Assembly: GCA_907163345.1 (NCBI GenBank) | Contig: CAJQUN010000015.1 | Coordinates: 8,464,886 to 8,528,885 of the forward strand | From: Haberlea rhodopensis | Lineage: Eukaryota > Streptophyta > Magnoliopsida > Lamiales > Gesneriaceae | Direction of reading: 5' to 3' | DNA: 64,000 bases | Shown: piece after piece, positions 32,805 to 44,383 of the stretch | Layout of the letters: each line of letters starts with the position of its first letter | Position numbering within the stretch: position 1 is the stretch's first letter | Made by a program: the position numbers and the translations under genes | Notes under the pieces: generated by a model | What the model saw: only the letters and a program-made list of their open reading frames with translations | Database searches by the model: none | What the model was told of the DNA's origin: nothing

Positions 32805-34980
32805 TCTGTGTGATTGAAATTCAACATAAGAATCAATTACATGCCTCAATGACGCAATTCATTTCAATCCTTTATTCAACAAGTACTATTTCATGAATGT
32901 TCACAATGATCACATGTCCACACACGACATTCATAGTGATCCCACGTCATCACTTGACGTGCCCATTAATCTAATGTCAACATGATCACATTTAACTCAA
33001 CATAACATGATTAATAGATGATCAGTCTCACAATACTAAACAATCATGTTTTCATAAACAAATATCATTCAATCTGACCATCATTACCCCACTATTATCT
33101 AGCCTCAGCAACAATAATCAATGAACATATCAACTATATGTCATTACAATTTCTTTCTCAATTCGATTGGTTCTCATAAACCACACCAATCAATCGCGAT
33201 AGTTCACAATCCACATAAATCAAACATGTTAAACCAAACGAAATGATTTACCTCAACTCCTTGCACCTCTGGAACATTTCAATATTCTCTTGGGCCTACA
33301 TCTCATGTACCCAAGGAACAACAATAACACAATGTCCGCAGCTATCTGAAATGAACCCATCATCAATATACATCGCTCGCACAATAACATCACACTATTA
33401 CTCATGCTAACATAATAGAAGCACATCAATATTCATCACCCAATGACGGCACCCTAATATTCATTGCTAACACAATAGCAATATATCAATACTCATCGCC
33501 AACACTGGCATGCATAATATCATCGCCACTACGGGCATACACAATAGCATCGCCACTACTGGCATCCATATAATATCCATAATCACAATGAACAAAATTA
33601 CATTCTTAAAATAATAAGATGTAATAACACTTACTGTACACAGTGGATCCACACTCGATCCTTTAAACTGCCCCTGTTCTCAACATAAATATTCCACAAA
33701 ATATAATTTTATATCAATACACAATTGATATACTCATCATCAATAACATGACCGTCTATTCATTGCCTCGACATATCAGCGTCATTCACAATATTTCCAT
33801 CGGTTCGATATAATCGCGGTAAATATTATAAATCTCAAATATCACAATATAATCATACCATCATCTCGCCAATAAATGTCATCAATATATCGGTATTAAT
33901 CACACCCCGCTATTGCATCCACTGCAATAAAAATGAAAGAAAACAATAATGTCTCTTCATCCACTCTCTCCATGATCGCAATTTGATTTTTCACAATACG
34001 TCAAATCAACAAGGTCAATTTAAATCAACGTATATTCATCACCCTCCCTCTATAGTTGAGGCACATAAAATACATTGCACACTCTCAATAGTGTCGATCC
34101 CGACAATAATCACATCGCATGCTCTCCCTAGCACCGACTCAATATCAATATACACGTCACATGCTCTCTCTAGCATTGACCCCAAAATATACACGTCGCT
34201 CGCTTGCCAGCGGCGACCACATCACTCACTTGTCAGTGGTGACCCAAATCACATCGGTCACTCCTCAGTGGTGACCCAATATCACATCGCTCGCTCGTTA
34301 GCAGCGACCACATCACTCACTCGTAAGTGGTGACCCAATATCACATTGCTCACTCATCAGTGGTGACCCAATATACCATATTAACACATCGCACGCACTA
34401 ACGGCGACCCACAAATCATATATACACATCACTCGCCTCAGCGGTCTACAATCACACAACATGATCACATCGCACACTCTAGTGGCGACCTCTAAATAAA
34501 CACATCACTCGCCTCAGCGGTGACCCTCTGTACATTCACACACACATAATCAGATCGCATACTATAGTGGCAACCCATAAATAAACACATCATTCGCTAC
34601 ACGCGGTGACCCACATCACTCGCTACTAGGCGGTGACCCTTAAATATATTAATACGTCGCTCGTACCCACGGCGACCCACATATAATAATAACACATCGG
34701 TCAAGCATAAAAGTGACCCTAAACCTAAGCGATACCTATCTTTTCAATAATACAGTGGAAAATATATTCATCCATGCCATTACGTACCTGTGCCATCATG
34801 TAAATGACATACACATACCTGATTGTCACATCATCTGTTGTCATACTCCAACAACATAGTACTGCCTACCATTTCCTGTCCTCAGATATCATATCTCATT
34901 TCCTGATTTTTCCTGCAAAATCAGATTTCCCAGCACTGTACATACATATACATAACATGTACAGCATCGTGTCGGGATGA
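32805..34980 (-). other. Element D interior, right part, non-coding
   Basis: 2.2 kb without coding motifs. 33430-33570 holds loosely repeated CATCGCCACTACTGGCAT units. 34180-34700 is a hairpin-module array (listed separately). The end near 34860-34980 resembles the leader that follows the primer site in LARD1 and J. The primer site and 5' LTR are absent; copia sequence follows instead. Confidence 0.65.
34180..34700 (-). repeat. Hairpin-module array of element D
   Basis: About 12 irregular units, of two main kinds: (A) TCGCTCGC...AGCGGCGACC-like and (B) TCACTCAC...AGTGGTGACC. Half-stems CGCT/AGCG in A become CACT/AGTG in B, so both sides change together. Units are about 30-45 bp apart. Confidence 0.8.
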
Positions 34981-35722
34981 GGCCATTCACAAATTGGAGC
35001 CAAAGGAAGGTGCTTGTGAAGTTACCTTAGGTTGACTCATAGGATTTTCTCATTGGCTTGAGAAAATCGTTAGTAGGGGCTATAACCATGTCACGTTTAA
35101 TTATGTATGTTGATGCATGATTTATCTTATGTTTTAGATTGATAATTGTATTACACATATATGTAGATATGTATACAACTATATGTAGTGGACATATTTT
35201 AAATTATCAAACTAATCATGAGATCAATAAATCCCTCTAAAATATTAAGTTTTCGATGCCTTCCAAAATTAAAAGTACTCGTCAAAAACTTCGATTGTAC
35301 ATGTGTGGGTTTGCCAAAGCAAAGCACCGTGGCAATCTTAGTAAGGCGCGAAAGGATAAAAGTGATATCCGTTATACTTTAAATTGGGTACGACTTAACT
35401 AGGTTATCTCAATAGGATTGTGAACCTAGAGGCATGGGTTGGATAATAATTCATTTGATAAATTGAACAAAGTTTTGTTCGTCCAACTATCCAAGAATTA
35501 TATGTGATGTAATTGACAAAGTGTTGTCTACCTAAATAACCGAGTCTTGGGCGATTAGCCAAAGCTAACTCAAGATTAGGCGAAATATGGATCTTGGCCC
35601 ACTAAAGGTTTCGAGGGTTGATATTTTTTTTTAAACAAAATAGTGGGAGTATCATTTAATATAAGACCATGTTAAATGATTAAATCATAAACTTATTTTG
35701 CATATTTATATTGTAGATATCC
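34981..35722 (+). other. Copia leader, non-coding
   Basis: About 740 bp between the D junction and the gag start, without open frame or repeat. A clean primer site was not found. Placement in the element rests on continuity into gag and on loss of D-like sequence. Confidence 0.5.
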
Positions 35723-37897
35723 ATGGCAACTAACAACGTAACAAGCACTTTATCACTGCGATCGGTCCTTGAGAAGGACAAATTAAATGGGACAAATTTC
35801 CTGGACTGGCATAGGAACTTGAGGATAGTCCTCAAACAAGAAAAGAAACAATATGTCCTAGAGGAACCCTTACCTGCTGAGGAACCTCCCCTAACGGCTA
35901 CAAGAGCCGATAAAGATGCTTACAAGAAGCATCAAAGTGACGCACTTGATGTTGGGTGCCTTATGCTTGCCACCATGAACTCTGAGCTTCAGAAGCAACA
36001 TGAGGAAATGGAGGCGTTTGATATGATCGAGCACCTTAAGCAACTGTACCAACAACAAGCAAGACAAGAGAGGTATGACGTCTCTAAGGCGTTAGTCCAG
36101 TGTAGAATGGTAGAAGGAAGTCTGGTTGGAACTCATGTACTCAAGATGATTGGGTATATTGAGAATCTGGAGAAGCTGGGTTTTCCTTTGGACCAAGAGT
36201 TGGCCACTGACGTGATCTTGCAATCGTTGCCTGAAAGCTTCAGTCAATTTGTCTTAAATTACAATATGATTGAAATAGAAAAGACACTACCACAGTTACT
36301 TGGCATGCTTAGAACTTTTGAAGCAAATAGCAAGAAGTCTAAACCTACAAATGTTCTTATTGTGAATAAGAGCAAAGGAAAGACTAAAGCTAAGAGCTTC
36401 AAAAAGAACAAGAAGGTCTTTGTTAAATCTAAGCCAAAGTCATCTGCACTGAAACCAAAGGGAGGGATAGCAAAGGAAGGGAACTGTTTCCATTACGGTG
36501 AGACCGGCCATTGGAAAAGAAACTGCAAAGTATATCTGGAGGATCTAAAGAAAGGAAGTGTGACTTCCACTTCAGGTATTTTTTTTATAGAAGTCAATTT
36601 ATCTACTTCTTCATCATGGGTATTAGATACTGGATGTGGATCTCACATTTGTGTAAATGTGCAGGAACTCAAAAAGAGTAGATTGTTGGCGAAAGGCGAA
36701 GTTGATCTCCGAGTTGGAAATGGAGCAAGAGTTGCTGCATTAGCTATAGGAGATTATTATTTATCTTTGCCTTCTGGTTTATCGTTGATTTTAAAAGACT
36801 GTTATTTTGTGCCATCCATTACCAAAAACATAATTTCTATTTCTTGTTTAGACAAGTGTGGGTTTTCATTTATGATAAAGGACAACTGTTGTTCTATTTA
36901 TTTAAATGATATGTTTTATGCTAGTGCACAAATGGTTAATGGTCTTTATTTATTAAATCTTGATATGCCTATCTATAACATAAATACTAAAAGGATTAAA
37001 AATAATGATTGTAATCCAACTTATCTCTGGCATTGTCGCTTGGGCCACATAAACGAGAACCGCATATCTAAAATTCATAAGGATGGAGTATTAGATTCAT
37101 TTGATTTTGAATCATATGAAACATGCGAATCTTGTTTAATGGGCAAGATGACTAAAGCCCCTTTCAAGGGACATGTTGAAAGGGCAAATGTTTTATTGGG
37201 ACTAATACATAGTGATGTATGTGGATCAATAAGTACACAAGCTAGAGGTGGTTTTCAAAACTTCGTTACATTTACTGATGACCTCAGTAGATATGGGTAT
37301 GTGTACCTAATGAAGCATAAGCATGAAACCTTTGAAAAGTTCAAAGATTTCAAGAATGAAGTACAAAACCAACTTGGCAAAAGTATCAAAATCCTTCGAT
37401 CAGATCGAGGAGGTGAATACTTAAGCCAAGAGTTTCATGACTATCTAAAGGAGTGTGGGATAGTCCCACAACTCACTCCTCCGTATACTCCACAATGGAA
37501 TGGTGTATCTGAGAGGAGAAATCGAACCTTGTTAGACATGGTTAGATCAATGATGAGTCATACAGATCTTCCGATATCGTTTTGGGGACACGCTATAGAA
37601 ACAACGATTTTCTTACTGAACCGTGTTCCATCTAAATCAGTGGAAAAGACACCATATGAGATATGGACTGGGAAGCGTCCTAGTATGTCTTTTATGAAGA
37701 TTTGGGTTTGTGAGGCTTTCGTTAGGCGTCACGCCACTAACAAACTTGGACCCAAATATGATAAGTGTTTATTTGTGGGGTATCCTAAGGAAACGAAAGG
37801 ATACTATTTCTTTTATCCCACCGAGAACAAAGTAGTTGTTGCTCGGACTGGTGTATTTCTTGAAAGAGAATTTATTTCTAGAGTGGGAGAAAAATAG
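35723..37897 (+). CDS. Copia gag-protease-integrase
   Basis: 724 codons from MATNNVTSTL. Gag (about 1-250) contains LNGTNFLDWHRNLRIVLKQE and the SLPESFSQFV region, then a Lys-rich stretch. The zinc knuckle at 255-268 reads CFHYGETGHWKRNC: its second Cys is Tyr, so zinc binding is probably lost. Protease has WVLDTGCGSHIC with Asp at 302. The GAG-pre-IN zinc finger spans about 437-471 (HCRLGH, CESC). Integrase catalytic residues are Asp 497 (HSDVCG), Asp 561 (SDRGGEY) and Glu 597 (VSERRNRT). The frame closes at a TAG after REFISRVGEK, where a frameshift separates it from RT. Confidence 0.93.
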   Translation: MATNNVTSTLSLRSVLEKDKLNGTNFLDWHRNLRIVLKQEKKQYVLEEPLPAEEPPLTATRADKDAYKKHQSDALDVGCLMLATMNSELQKQHEEMEAFDMIEHLKQLYQQQARQERYDVSKALVQCRMVEGSLVGTHVLKMIGYIENLEKLGFPLDQELATDVILQSLPESFSQFVLNYNMIEIEKTLPQLLGMLRTFEANSKKSKPTNVLIVNKSKGKTKAKSFKKNKKVFVKSKPKSSALKPKGGIAKEGNCFHYGETGHWKRNCKVYLEDLKKGSVTSTSGIFFIEVNLSTSSSWVLDTGCGSHICVNVQELKKSRLLAKGEVDLRVGNGARVAALAIGDYYLSLPSGLSLILKDCYFVPSITKNIISISCLDKCGFSFMIKDNCCSIYLNDMFYASAQMVNGLYLLNLDMPIYNINTKRIKNNDCNPTYLWHCRLGHINENRISKIHKDGVLDSFDFESYETCESCLMGKMTKAPFKGHVERANVLLGLIHSDVCGSISTQARGGFQNFVTFTDDLSRYGYVYLMKHKHETFEKFKDFKNEVQNQLGKSIKILRSDRGGEYLSQEFHDYLKECGIVPQLTPPYTPQWNGVSERRNRTLLDMVRSMMSHTDLPISFWGHAIETTIFLLNRVPSKSVEKTPYEIWTGKRPSMSFMKIWVCEAFVRRHATNKLGPKYDKCLFVGYPKETKGYYFFYPTENKVVVARTGVFLEREFISRVGEK

Positions 37898-39587
37898 AAC
37901 TTAGTGAAGTTCAACCACAAGAAAACACTGAACCTGAGATTGAGATGGAAACAGAGCAGGCACCGCAAGCTGTTGTGGAAGAAGTACCTGCTCAAGAGAC
38001 ACAAGCCCAGCGTAGGTCTGTAAGAGAACACCAGGAGCCACAGAGATATGGATTTCTTGTGACTCAACAAGGTGACTTACTACTTATTGATGAGGATGAG
38101 CCGTCATCTTATCAACAAGCTATAATGGGCACTGATTCTGAGAAATGGCAAGAGGCCATGAAATCTGAGATGGAATCCATGTATGCAAACCAAGTATGGA
38201 CTTTGGTTGATCCACCTGAAGGGGTACGACCCATAGGGTGCACATGGATTTCAAGAAAAAGACCGATAGGGATGGTAATGTACAAACCTATAAAGGTCGG
38301 CTGGTTGCAAAAGGATTCAAACAAATTCATGGTATTGACTGATGAAACCTTTTCACCAGTGGCCATGGTTAAATCCATAAGGATCTTACTTGCAATAGCT
38401 GCATTTCATGATTATGAAATCTGGCAGATGGATGTCAAAACAGCTTTCCTTAATGGAAATCTGCTCGAGGATGTGTACATGACACAGCCCGAGGGTTTTG
38501 TCGATCCAAAGGATGCTGGAAAGATATGCAAGCTACAACGATCCATTTATGGATTGAAGCAAGCTTCTCGGAGTTGGAATCTTCATTTTGATGATGCAAT
38601 CAAAGAGTTTGGTTTTATCAAAAACGTAGATGAACCTTGTGTCTACAAGAAGGTCAGTGGGAGCATAATCATTTTCTCATTGGGAATGATATCCCTGCCT
38701 TACAATCTGTAAAGATTTGGCTAGGGAACTGCTTTTCGATGAAAGACTTGGGAGAAGCCACCTATGTATTAGGAATCAAGATCTATAGAGATAGATCAAC
38801 AAGGCTTCTCGGCCTAACTCAAAGTACATACATAGACAAAGTGCTTAAAAGGTTTAGCATGCAAGAATCAAAGAAAGGATTCGTGCCTATGACACATGAT
38901 ATATCTCTCGAAGGAACAGTGTCCTTCAACACCAGATGAGAGACAACGCATGAGTAAGATTCCATATGCGTCAGCTATTGGATCTATCATGTATGCCATG
39001 ATATGTACTCGTCCCGATGTATCGTATGCTTTGAGCATGACGAGCAGATATCAAGTTAATCCAGGTGAAGGTCACTGGATTGTTGTCAAGAACATCCTGA
39101 AGTACTTGAGAAGGACTAAGGATACATTCTTGATTTATGGAGGTGAGGAAGAGCTCAATGTAATGGGTTACACTGATGCAAGCTTCCAAACCGACAAGAT
39201 GATTTTCGATCGCAATCTGGATATGTGTATTGCCTAAATGGAGGTGCTGTGAGCTGGAAGAGTTCAAAGCAAGAAACAGTAGCCGATTCTACAACGGAAG
39301 CTGAGTATATTGCTGCCTCGGATGCAGCGGAGGAAGCTGTTTGGATTAGGAAGTTCATTTCTGAACTTGGAGTGGTGCCTAGCATTAAAGATCCGATAGA
39401 ACTCTATTGTGACAACAATGGAGCGATCGCATTGGCTAAGGAACCTAGATCTCACCAAAGATCCAAGCACATACTTAGGCGTTTCCATTTCATTCGAGAA
39501 ATCGTTGAAAGGGGAGATGTTAAAATATGCAAAGTACCAACAGATGATAACGTATCTGACCCATTGACGAAGCCACTGTCACTCTAG
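37898..39587 (+). pseudogene. Copia RT and RNase H, several frameshifts
   Basis: 37945-38712 encodes RT up to VYKKVSGS: WQEAMKSEMESM, VWTLVDPP, a scrambled stretch at codons 102-131, then DETFSPVAMVKSIR, WQMDVKTAFLNGNL (first catalytic Asp) and YGLKQASRSWN. The frame then breaks near 38680. It resumes in another frame at GNDIPALQSVKIWL, so the segment that should hold the YxDD catalytic pair is absent. 38896-39237 and 39225-39587 give PDVSYALSM, YTDASFQTDK, SSKQETVADSTTEAEY (RNase H), SHQRSKHI and DPLTKPLSL, again in shifted frames. Not functional. Confidence 0.9.
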
Positions 39588-39631
39588 GCATTAGGTATAT
39601 GTCTGAGTGGTCTTAGTGCAAGTGGGAGATT

Positions 39632-41142
39632 TGTTGGGATATGCCCTAAGACAAGTCATTAGATGAATGTTTAAGACATACAATGTTTATGATTTTATGA
39701 ATGGCAATTCATTATTATATATTATTCGATTAACTGTGCAATATGAATTAATATATATGTTAATGTCCTTAGAATAATATTTTATTATTCTTAAAGATGT
39801 CCCTAGTCAAGTATTATCATGAATAGGGATAATGATAATACGTAGAGACTAGTATGTGTTGATTGATGAATTGTTCATTGATATGAGATATCAAATCAAC
39901 ACATGGGTACATGTTAGAGAACGATGTACTGGATAGACCCACCATGAGAATGCAACATGGATAGTTATATGATCGTCATATGCAATTCTCATAGTGATAA
40001 TAATGTATGTAATCCTTACGACTTGTGATCATCAGAGATCCCAACATAAGGAGTTATGTATCTTGATATTGTCAAACGTTACCCGTAACAGGGTAAACTA
40101 TAAAGGCGACTATTGGATACACTACGAATTATGTAGAGGGATATTGACTGATCGAGATAGGATTTGTCCCTCCTATATAACAAGAGATGTGTTTGGCCCT
40201 TGATCAAGTGAGAACTAAAATGCATGGCCATGCTCGAATGAGTCGATATGAGATATCGAGCTTATTCGTTTATTCTAGTTTTACTTGGGGATCAAGAAAT
40301 AGAGATTGAATATACGAGTATGACTATTCCATGACTCGTGTTCAATCTAAACACAAAGGACAAAGGGATTAAGTTACATGGTTAATATTATCACAAGTTC
40401 TAAAGGTTATGTCGAGTCATTGACAATCTTGTAATTTGGGTAGCATTGATGTGTTGCTAGATACCGCTCAATGCTTGCGACATAAAATGAGATTTTATGT
40501 CACTGCCAACATTACAAGATCCTATCGGGTCGCACAAAAGATTAAATCGATAAGGGAAATTAAATTCATTAGATGAATTAATTAATTAAGAAGAGTCTTA
40601 ATTAAAAGATTATAAGGATTTAATTAAATCATGGGGGTTGGGCCCATGAGGCTTTAAGAAAGCCTTAAACCTTAATTAAATCTTATAATATAAATACAAG
40701 GTTATGTTTTATTATTGATAAGACAATTCATATTATACTAACCTAGACTTAGAAGCTCACGGCCGCCTCCTTCACGTGACAAGGAGCTCTCGGTTTCTTC
40801 CTTGTTAGCCGAAGAGAAACTTGTTGAATTGAGGCGATCGTTCGATTTAGAATCGAGTGTGCTTCTTGTTCCGGTTTAAGAACAGTCTAGCAACTTGTTC
40901 TTAAACTATCCCTTCCCGATTTGATCGTGTGGATACCGTAGAGGCAAAACTCGCTAAGTTTTGCTAGTGGCTCGAAGGACTCGTTGGACGTGGTGCTGCT
41001 TCGTGGAATCTGCTCAAACACGCTACAAGGGTGAGACCTTTGATTCCTTTATCCGATATGAATCCCTATGTATAGATCCGCGGTTATAGTAATCCGAAAT
41101 TTTATTATTCCGCTGCGTTCCATGCTTGTTGGATTATTTACA
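39632..41142 (+). mobile_element. Copia 3' LTR
   Basis: Starts TGTTGGGATATGCCC after the polypurine tract. The end lies at a CA between 41122 and 41142, just before chromovirus E integrase sequence. A TATA box is at 40689-40696 (TATAAATA). No dyad arrays like those of the gypsy LTRs were seen. No TSD can be tested because the 5' end is gone. Confidence 0.83.
40689..40696 (+). promoter_or_regulatory. Probable TATA box of copia LTR
   Basis: TATAAATA in an AT-rich U3, followed by a transcribed-looking R/U5 stretch. Confidence 0.5.
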
Positions 41143-41752
41143 CCTATATGGCAGGCGTTGCAGGTCGCCTTTGTGTTGGGATGATGTGGACCATAAATCG
41201 GTCGGAGGACCAGAGTTGGTCCAGGATATGGAAGAAAAGGTAAAGGTCATCAGGAGAAAGATGAAGGCAGCTCAGGACAGACAGGCAGCGTATGCCAATC
41301 AGCGGTGAAGGTCGTTGGAGTTTCAGTTAGGCGACAGAGTCTTTCTGAAGATCTCACCTTTCAGAGGTGTGGTACGGTTTGGGAAGCGGGGAAAGTTATC
41401 CCCAAGATATGTAGGGCCGTATGAGATCTTGCAGCGTGATGGTACTCTGGCGTACCGTTTGGCTTTACCGCCCTCTCTGTCTGGTATACACGATGTATTC
41501 CATGTGTCTATGCTGAGGAAGTACGAGCCAGATCCTTCGCATGTGTTGCAGCCTTCATAGGTGCAGTTTGAGTCCGATGTTTCCTATGTGGAGCGGCCTA
41601 TCAGGATTTTGGATAGGGCAGCCCGCAGGCTTCGGAACAAAGTTATTCCTATGATCAAGATTCAGTGGGATCGTAGAGGTGTCGAGGAGGCCACGTGGGA
41701 GACAGAGCGACACATGGTGCAGCATTATCCAGAACTATTTTTCGGTATGTGA
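41143..41752 (+). pseudogene. Chromovirus E integrase C-terminus and chromodomain
   Basis: Begins at LYGRRCRSPLCWDDVD, where the copia element cut in, and runs to a natural-looking stop after HYPELFFGM. Two in-frame stops interrupt it: TGA at 41306-41308 (in the RRR stretch; C has an Arg codon there) and TAG at 41558-41560. The chromodomain (PIRILDRAARRLRNKVIP, IQWDRRG, ATWETERHMVQHYPELF) is intact within its segment. Close to B1, B2 and C. Confidence 0.9.
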
Positions 41753-41824
41753 TATACGTTTTGTTTTTATATTGGGTAAGTGCATGCTGATTTCGAGGAC
41801 GAAATCTTATAAGTAGGGGAGTAT

Positions 41825-43456
41825 TGTGATATCCCCGAAATGATTATGTGATTTTAATCATTAATTAAATTATGATGATTTTGGTGTTAATTCATGGGGT
41901 TGAATTGGTATTATTGGGGAGATACATTTCAGGGTGCATGTAATATATGTTGGGATTTTGGGGTTGTGGCATGATTATTTGGGGTGTGTGTTATTTGTTT
42001 TGGTGAAGCATGTTTAAATGGGAATTGAAGTATTTTATTGAGAAAATACTATAAATATCATGTGAGGATATTTTAATACATCGTGCTAAATATCGGGACC
42101 AAAACATAACACATCATACCACCCAACACCCAACCCCCCCCCCCCCCCCCCCAACCCATGCTGATGACACAACATAAGATGACCATACCCCCCACTTGGC
42201 ACAATCATTCAACTCATCTCCTCCACTCCAAATCTCGCCCTTTCTCTCCCAAATAATCTCCAGCACCTGCTAAGCAAAATTGAGAGGAGCCCTTCCATTT
42301 TCATTGCTTGGAGACCTTCCAAAAATCGGAGCAAAGTAGGGTGAGAAACCATGCTCTGGTTTTGGTTTAAGTTTGGTTGAGTTCAAGTTTTTATTTGGTG
42401 TGAAAATGGCATGCTAGCTTAGGTTTCTTTAAACCTTCGATTTAAATGCTTACATGGTGTTGTTATGAAGCTTCCAGTATTTTTCCTTGAGCATGTTTCA
42501 TATTTTATGTGAAGGATTTAAGCATGTAAAATATAGTGTTCAAAGATCTGGGTAGGGTGAGTGCCCTGTTTTTCTGGAAATATGGGATAAGAGAGAAGTT
42601 TGTGAAGATGTTATTATGCATGTTAGCTAGGTTTTTGGTAAACCTTTGATTTGAGTACATACATGGTAGTTTTGTGAAGCCCTTGGCGTTTTTGTAAATT
42701 ATGAATTTCAGCATTGTGATTATGGGATTTTGTGTATTGGTATGCTCACCCCGTTGGGGGCTGTCTCTGTTGGGGCAGGTGAACATGTACATCGATGGCT
42801 GTGGAGCTGAGCTCGAGCTGTTGATTGGATGTACTCCCAGGATCGTGGTACCAGGGCTTGATGGAGCACGGTATCGTATAGATTACTTATATACACCCGA
42901 GGGTTATATACACATTTATGATGCTCGCATGTGAGCACGGTTATACTTGTATATGGGTTGTATATAAAGGCATGAGCCTTTCTCTCTTTCATTCTATGTT
43001 GCATGCAATTAAGGGTAGAATTGCTAATGATATGAGAGTCATTGGTGTATTATGTGGGTGTTGAAATCAACTTATGTTGTCTTATGTGTGGTGTCTTCCC
43101 TGGCTGAGAATTTACTTAGCGTTGCTGTATTCTGTTGAGTATGTGTTTTCCCTGGCCGGGAACTATATATTGTGATGTGCTTTTATTTCGGGATGGCTCT
43201 ATTTATGGGGAGACTCTGCCCAAATTTTTATAAAGGTCCACAATGTAAAAAGTGGTGTAATGGGGATGGAAACGGGCGGAATCTATGAGTCTATTTGTTA
43301 GTAGAGATGATCTTAATGTTGAATATTAATGAAATTTTGTAATTGCCATTCAATGGTAAAGTATCATCTGAGTTTCCCGATATATTTTATTGAAAGCATG
43401 TGCCACACATAATGATTAATACACTAATCAAGGGTTAAGGGCTTGGGGTCCTTACA
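41825..43456 (+). mobile_element. Chromovirus E 3' LTR
   Basis: 1632 bp, TGTGATATCCCCG...GGGGTCCTTACA, after polypurine tract AGTAGGGGAGTAT. Its first half resembles the B1 LTR (GTGAGGATATTTTAATGCATCG-like, here ATACATCG). Its second half resembles J and LARD1: the CTCACCCCGTTGGGGGCTG block near 42746 and TGGGGAGACTCTGCCC near 43206. It lacks the CGATCGATCG array and GTACGT dyad, which may explain its shorter length. A probable TATA box (TATAAATAT) lies near 42050. It contains a 19-base C run. Confidence 0.88.
42134..42152. repeat. C(19) homopolymer
   Basis: Nineteen consecutive C in the U3 of the E LTR; B1 has a C-rich but interrupted stretch at the same place. Confidence 0.9.
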
Positions 43457-44267
43457 GTATCAACCCCGACCCTGGTTCTCATCGTCAAAGGAACCTACAA
43501 AGACAACCCCCAACACATGAGCATATCATAGTTCATATCAATCATAATATGGATATAAAGCATAAATGCATAAATCATAGGCATAAGATACTTCCTGAAT
43601 TCCAATGCATTTAAAACTCTCATTTTGGCTGTCCCTGTACCATAACTCATAATCAAATCAATACATGATATTATGGTTTCTTTAAATAAATGTCATGACA
43701 TATCGTTACTTCTTAAATCTTTACTTCAATCCTTAGTCAGTTTATCATCAGTGTATTTTAATGCCCCTCGCTTCATAACTTTAGAACAAGCGGAACTCCC
43801 CTCCCTCGCTTCTTCATACAAGCGGTATTTCTATCCTCGCTTCGTATGGTAAATCTCGCCTCCATGTGCAAGCGAGCCTCCCCCCTCCCGCTCCACATTT
43901 TTAGCGGTATAAGCGGTAAGCATTAAAATCATCACTGTGATAACCCTGACTCGTGGAATACACACCATTTATTCCACAACATACATATGCAACAACAATG
44001 CATAACAACATGTATCGTACTCATAATGCACAACTCGCATTTATCGTATGTCAAATAATGAATATATAATACATGTTACCGTTGGGATGCCCGTACGTCG
44101 CTTACGTATCTTTCCAAAATATGGTGTGTTGCAGGACTCTATCCCCTGCGTTGTTTAGCTATCTGTGAAGGCTTTACACCAGTGTACAACACAATATTAG
44201 ATGTCAATTTATAGACCAAAATCAAAAAATCCATCAAAAACATCATTTTCCACTATTCAGCATCTGG

Positions 44268-44383
44268 CGATCGATCGCTGCATCGAGGCGATCGATCGCG
44301 CCATTTATGGCGATCGATCACCTGCCTTTGATTTTGGCTACTGGTCTTCGGCGATCGATCGCTGTGTTTGTAGCGATCGATCG
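44268..44383. repeat. Palindrome array, F LTR (5 copies)
   Basis: Cores start at 44268, 44289, 44311, 44352 and 44374 (spacings 21, 22, 41, 22). 44369-44388 is a perfect 20-bp palindrome (TGTAGCGATCGATCGCTACA). Confidence 0.92.

Larger units (their letters stand above)
13246..34980 (-). mobile_element. Element D: non-coding LTR element remnant, split by B2
   Basis: A minus-strand element. Part of its 3' LTR is 13246-13636, ending in window sense CCGGACATCTCA next to a polypurine tract (AATTCTCCCC, then TTTCGACCTCGAAATT). Its interior is 13637-14846 and 32805-34980, joined across B2 by the ACATG duplication. Both interior parts lack retroelement coding motifs. The right part carries hairpin modules (34180-34700) and ends in leader-like sequence (ACCTGATTTTTCCTGCAAAA near 34900) comparable to the LARD1 leader. 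The left LTR part is cut by B1 and the 5' LTR is missing at the right junction. Confidence 0.72.
34981..41142 (+). mobile_element. Ty1/copia element, 5' LTR missing
   Basis: Leader (about 34981-35722), gag-protease-integrase frame 35723-37897, broken RT-RNase H 37898-39587, polypurine tract AAGTGGGAGATT (39620-39631) and 3' LTR 39632 to about 41142. The order gag-PR-IN-RT-RH is diagnostic of copia. No copy of the LTR start (TGTTGGGATATGCCC) exists upstream, so the 5' LTR was lost. The 3' LTR abuts integrase sequence of chromovirus E, its insertion site. The left junction with element D is a later rearrangement; its exact base is uncertain by some tens of bp. Confidence 0.88.
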
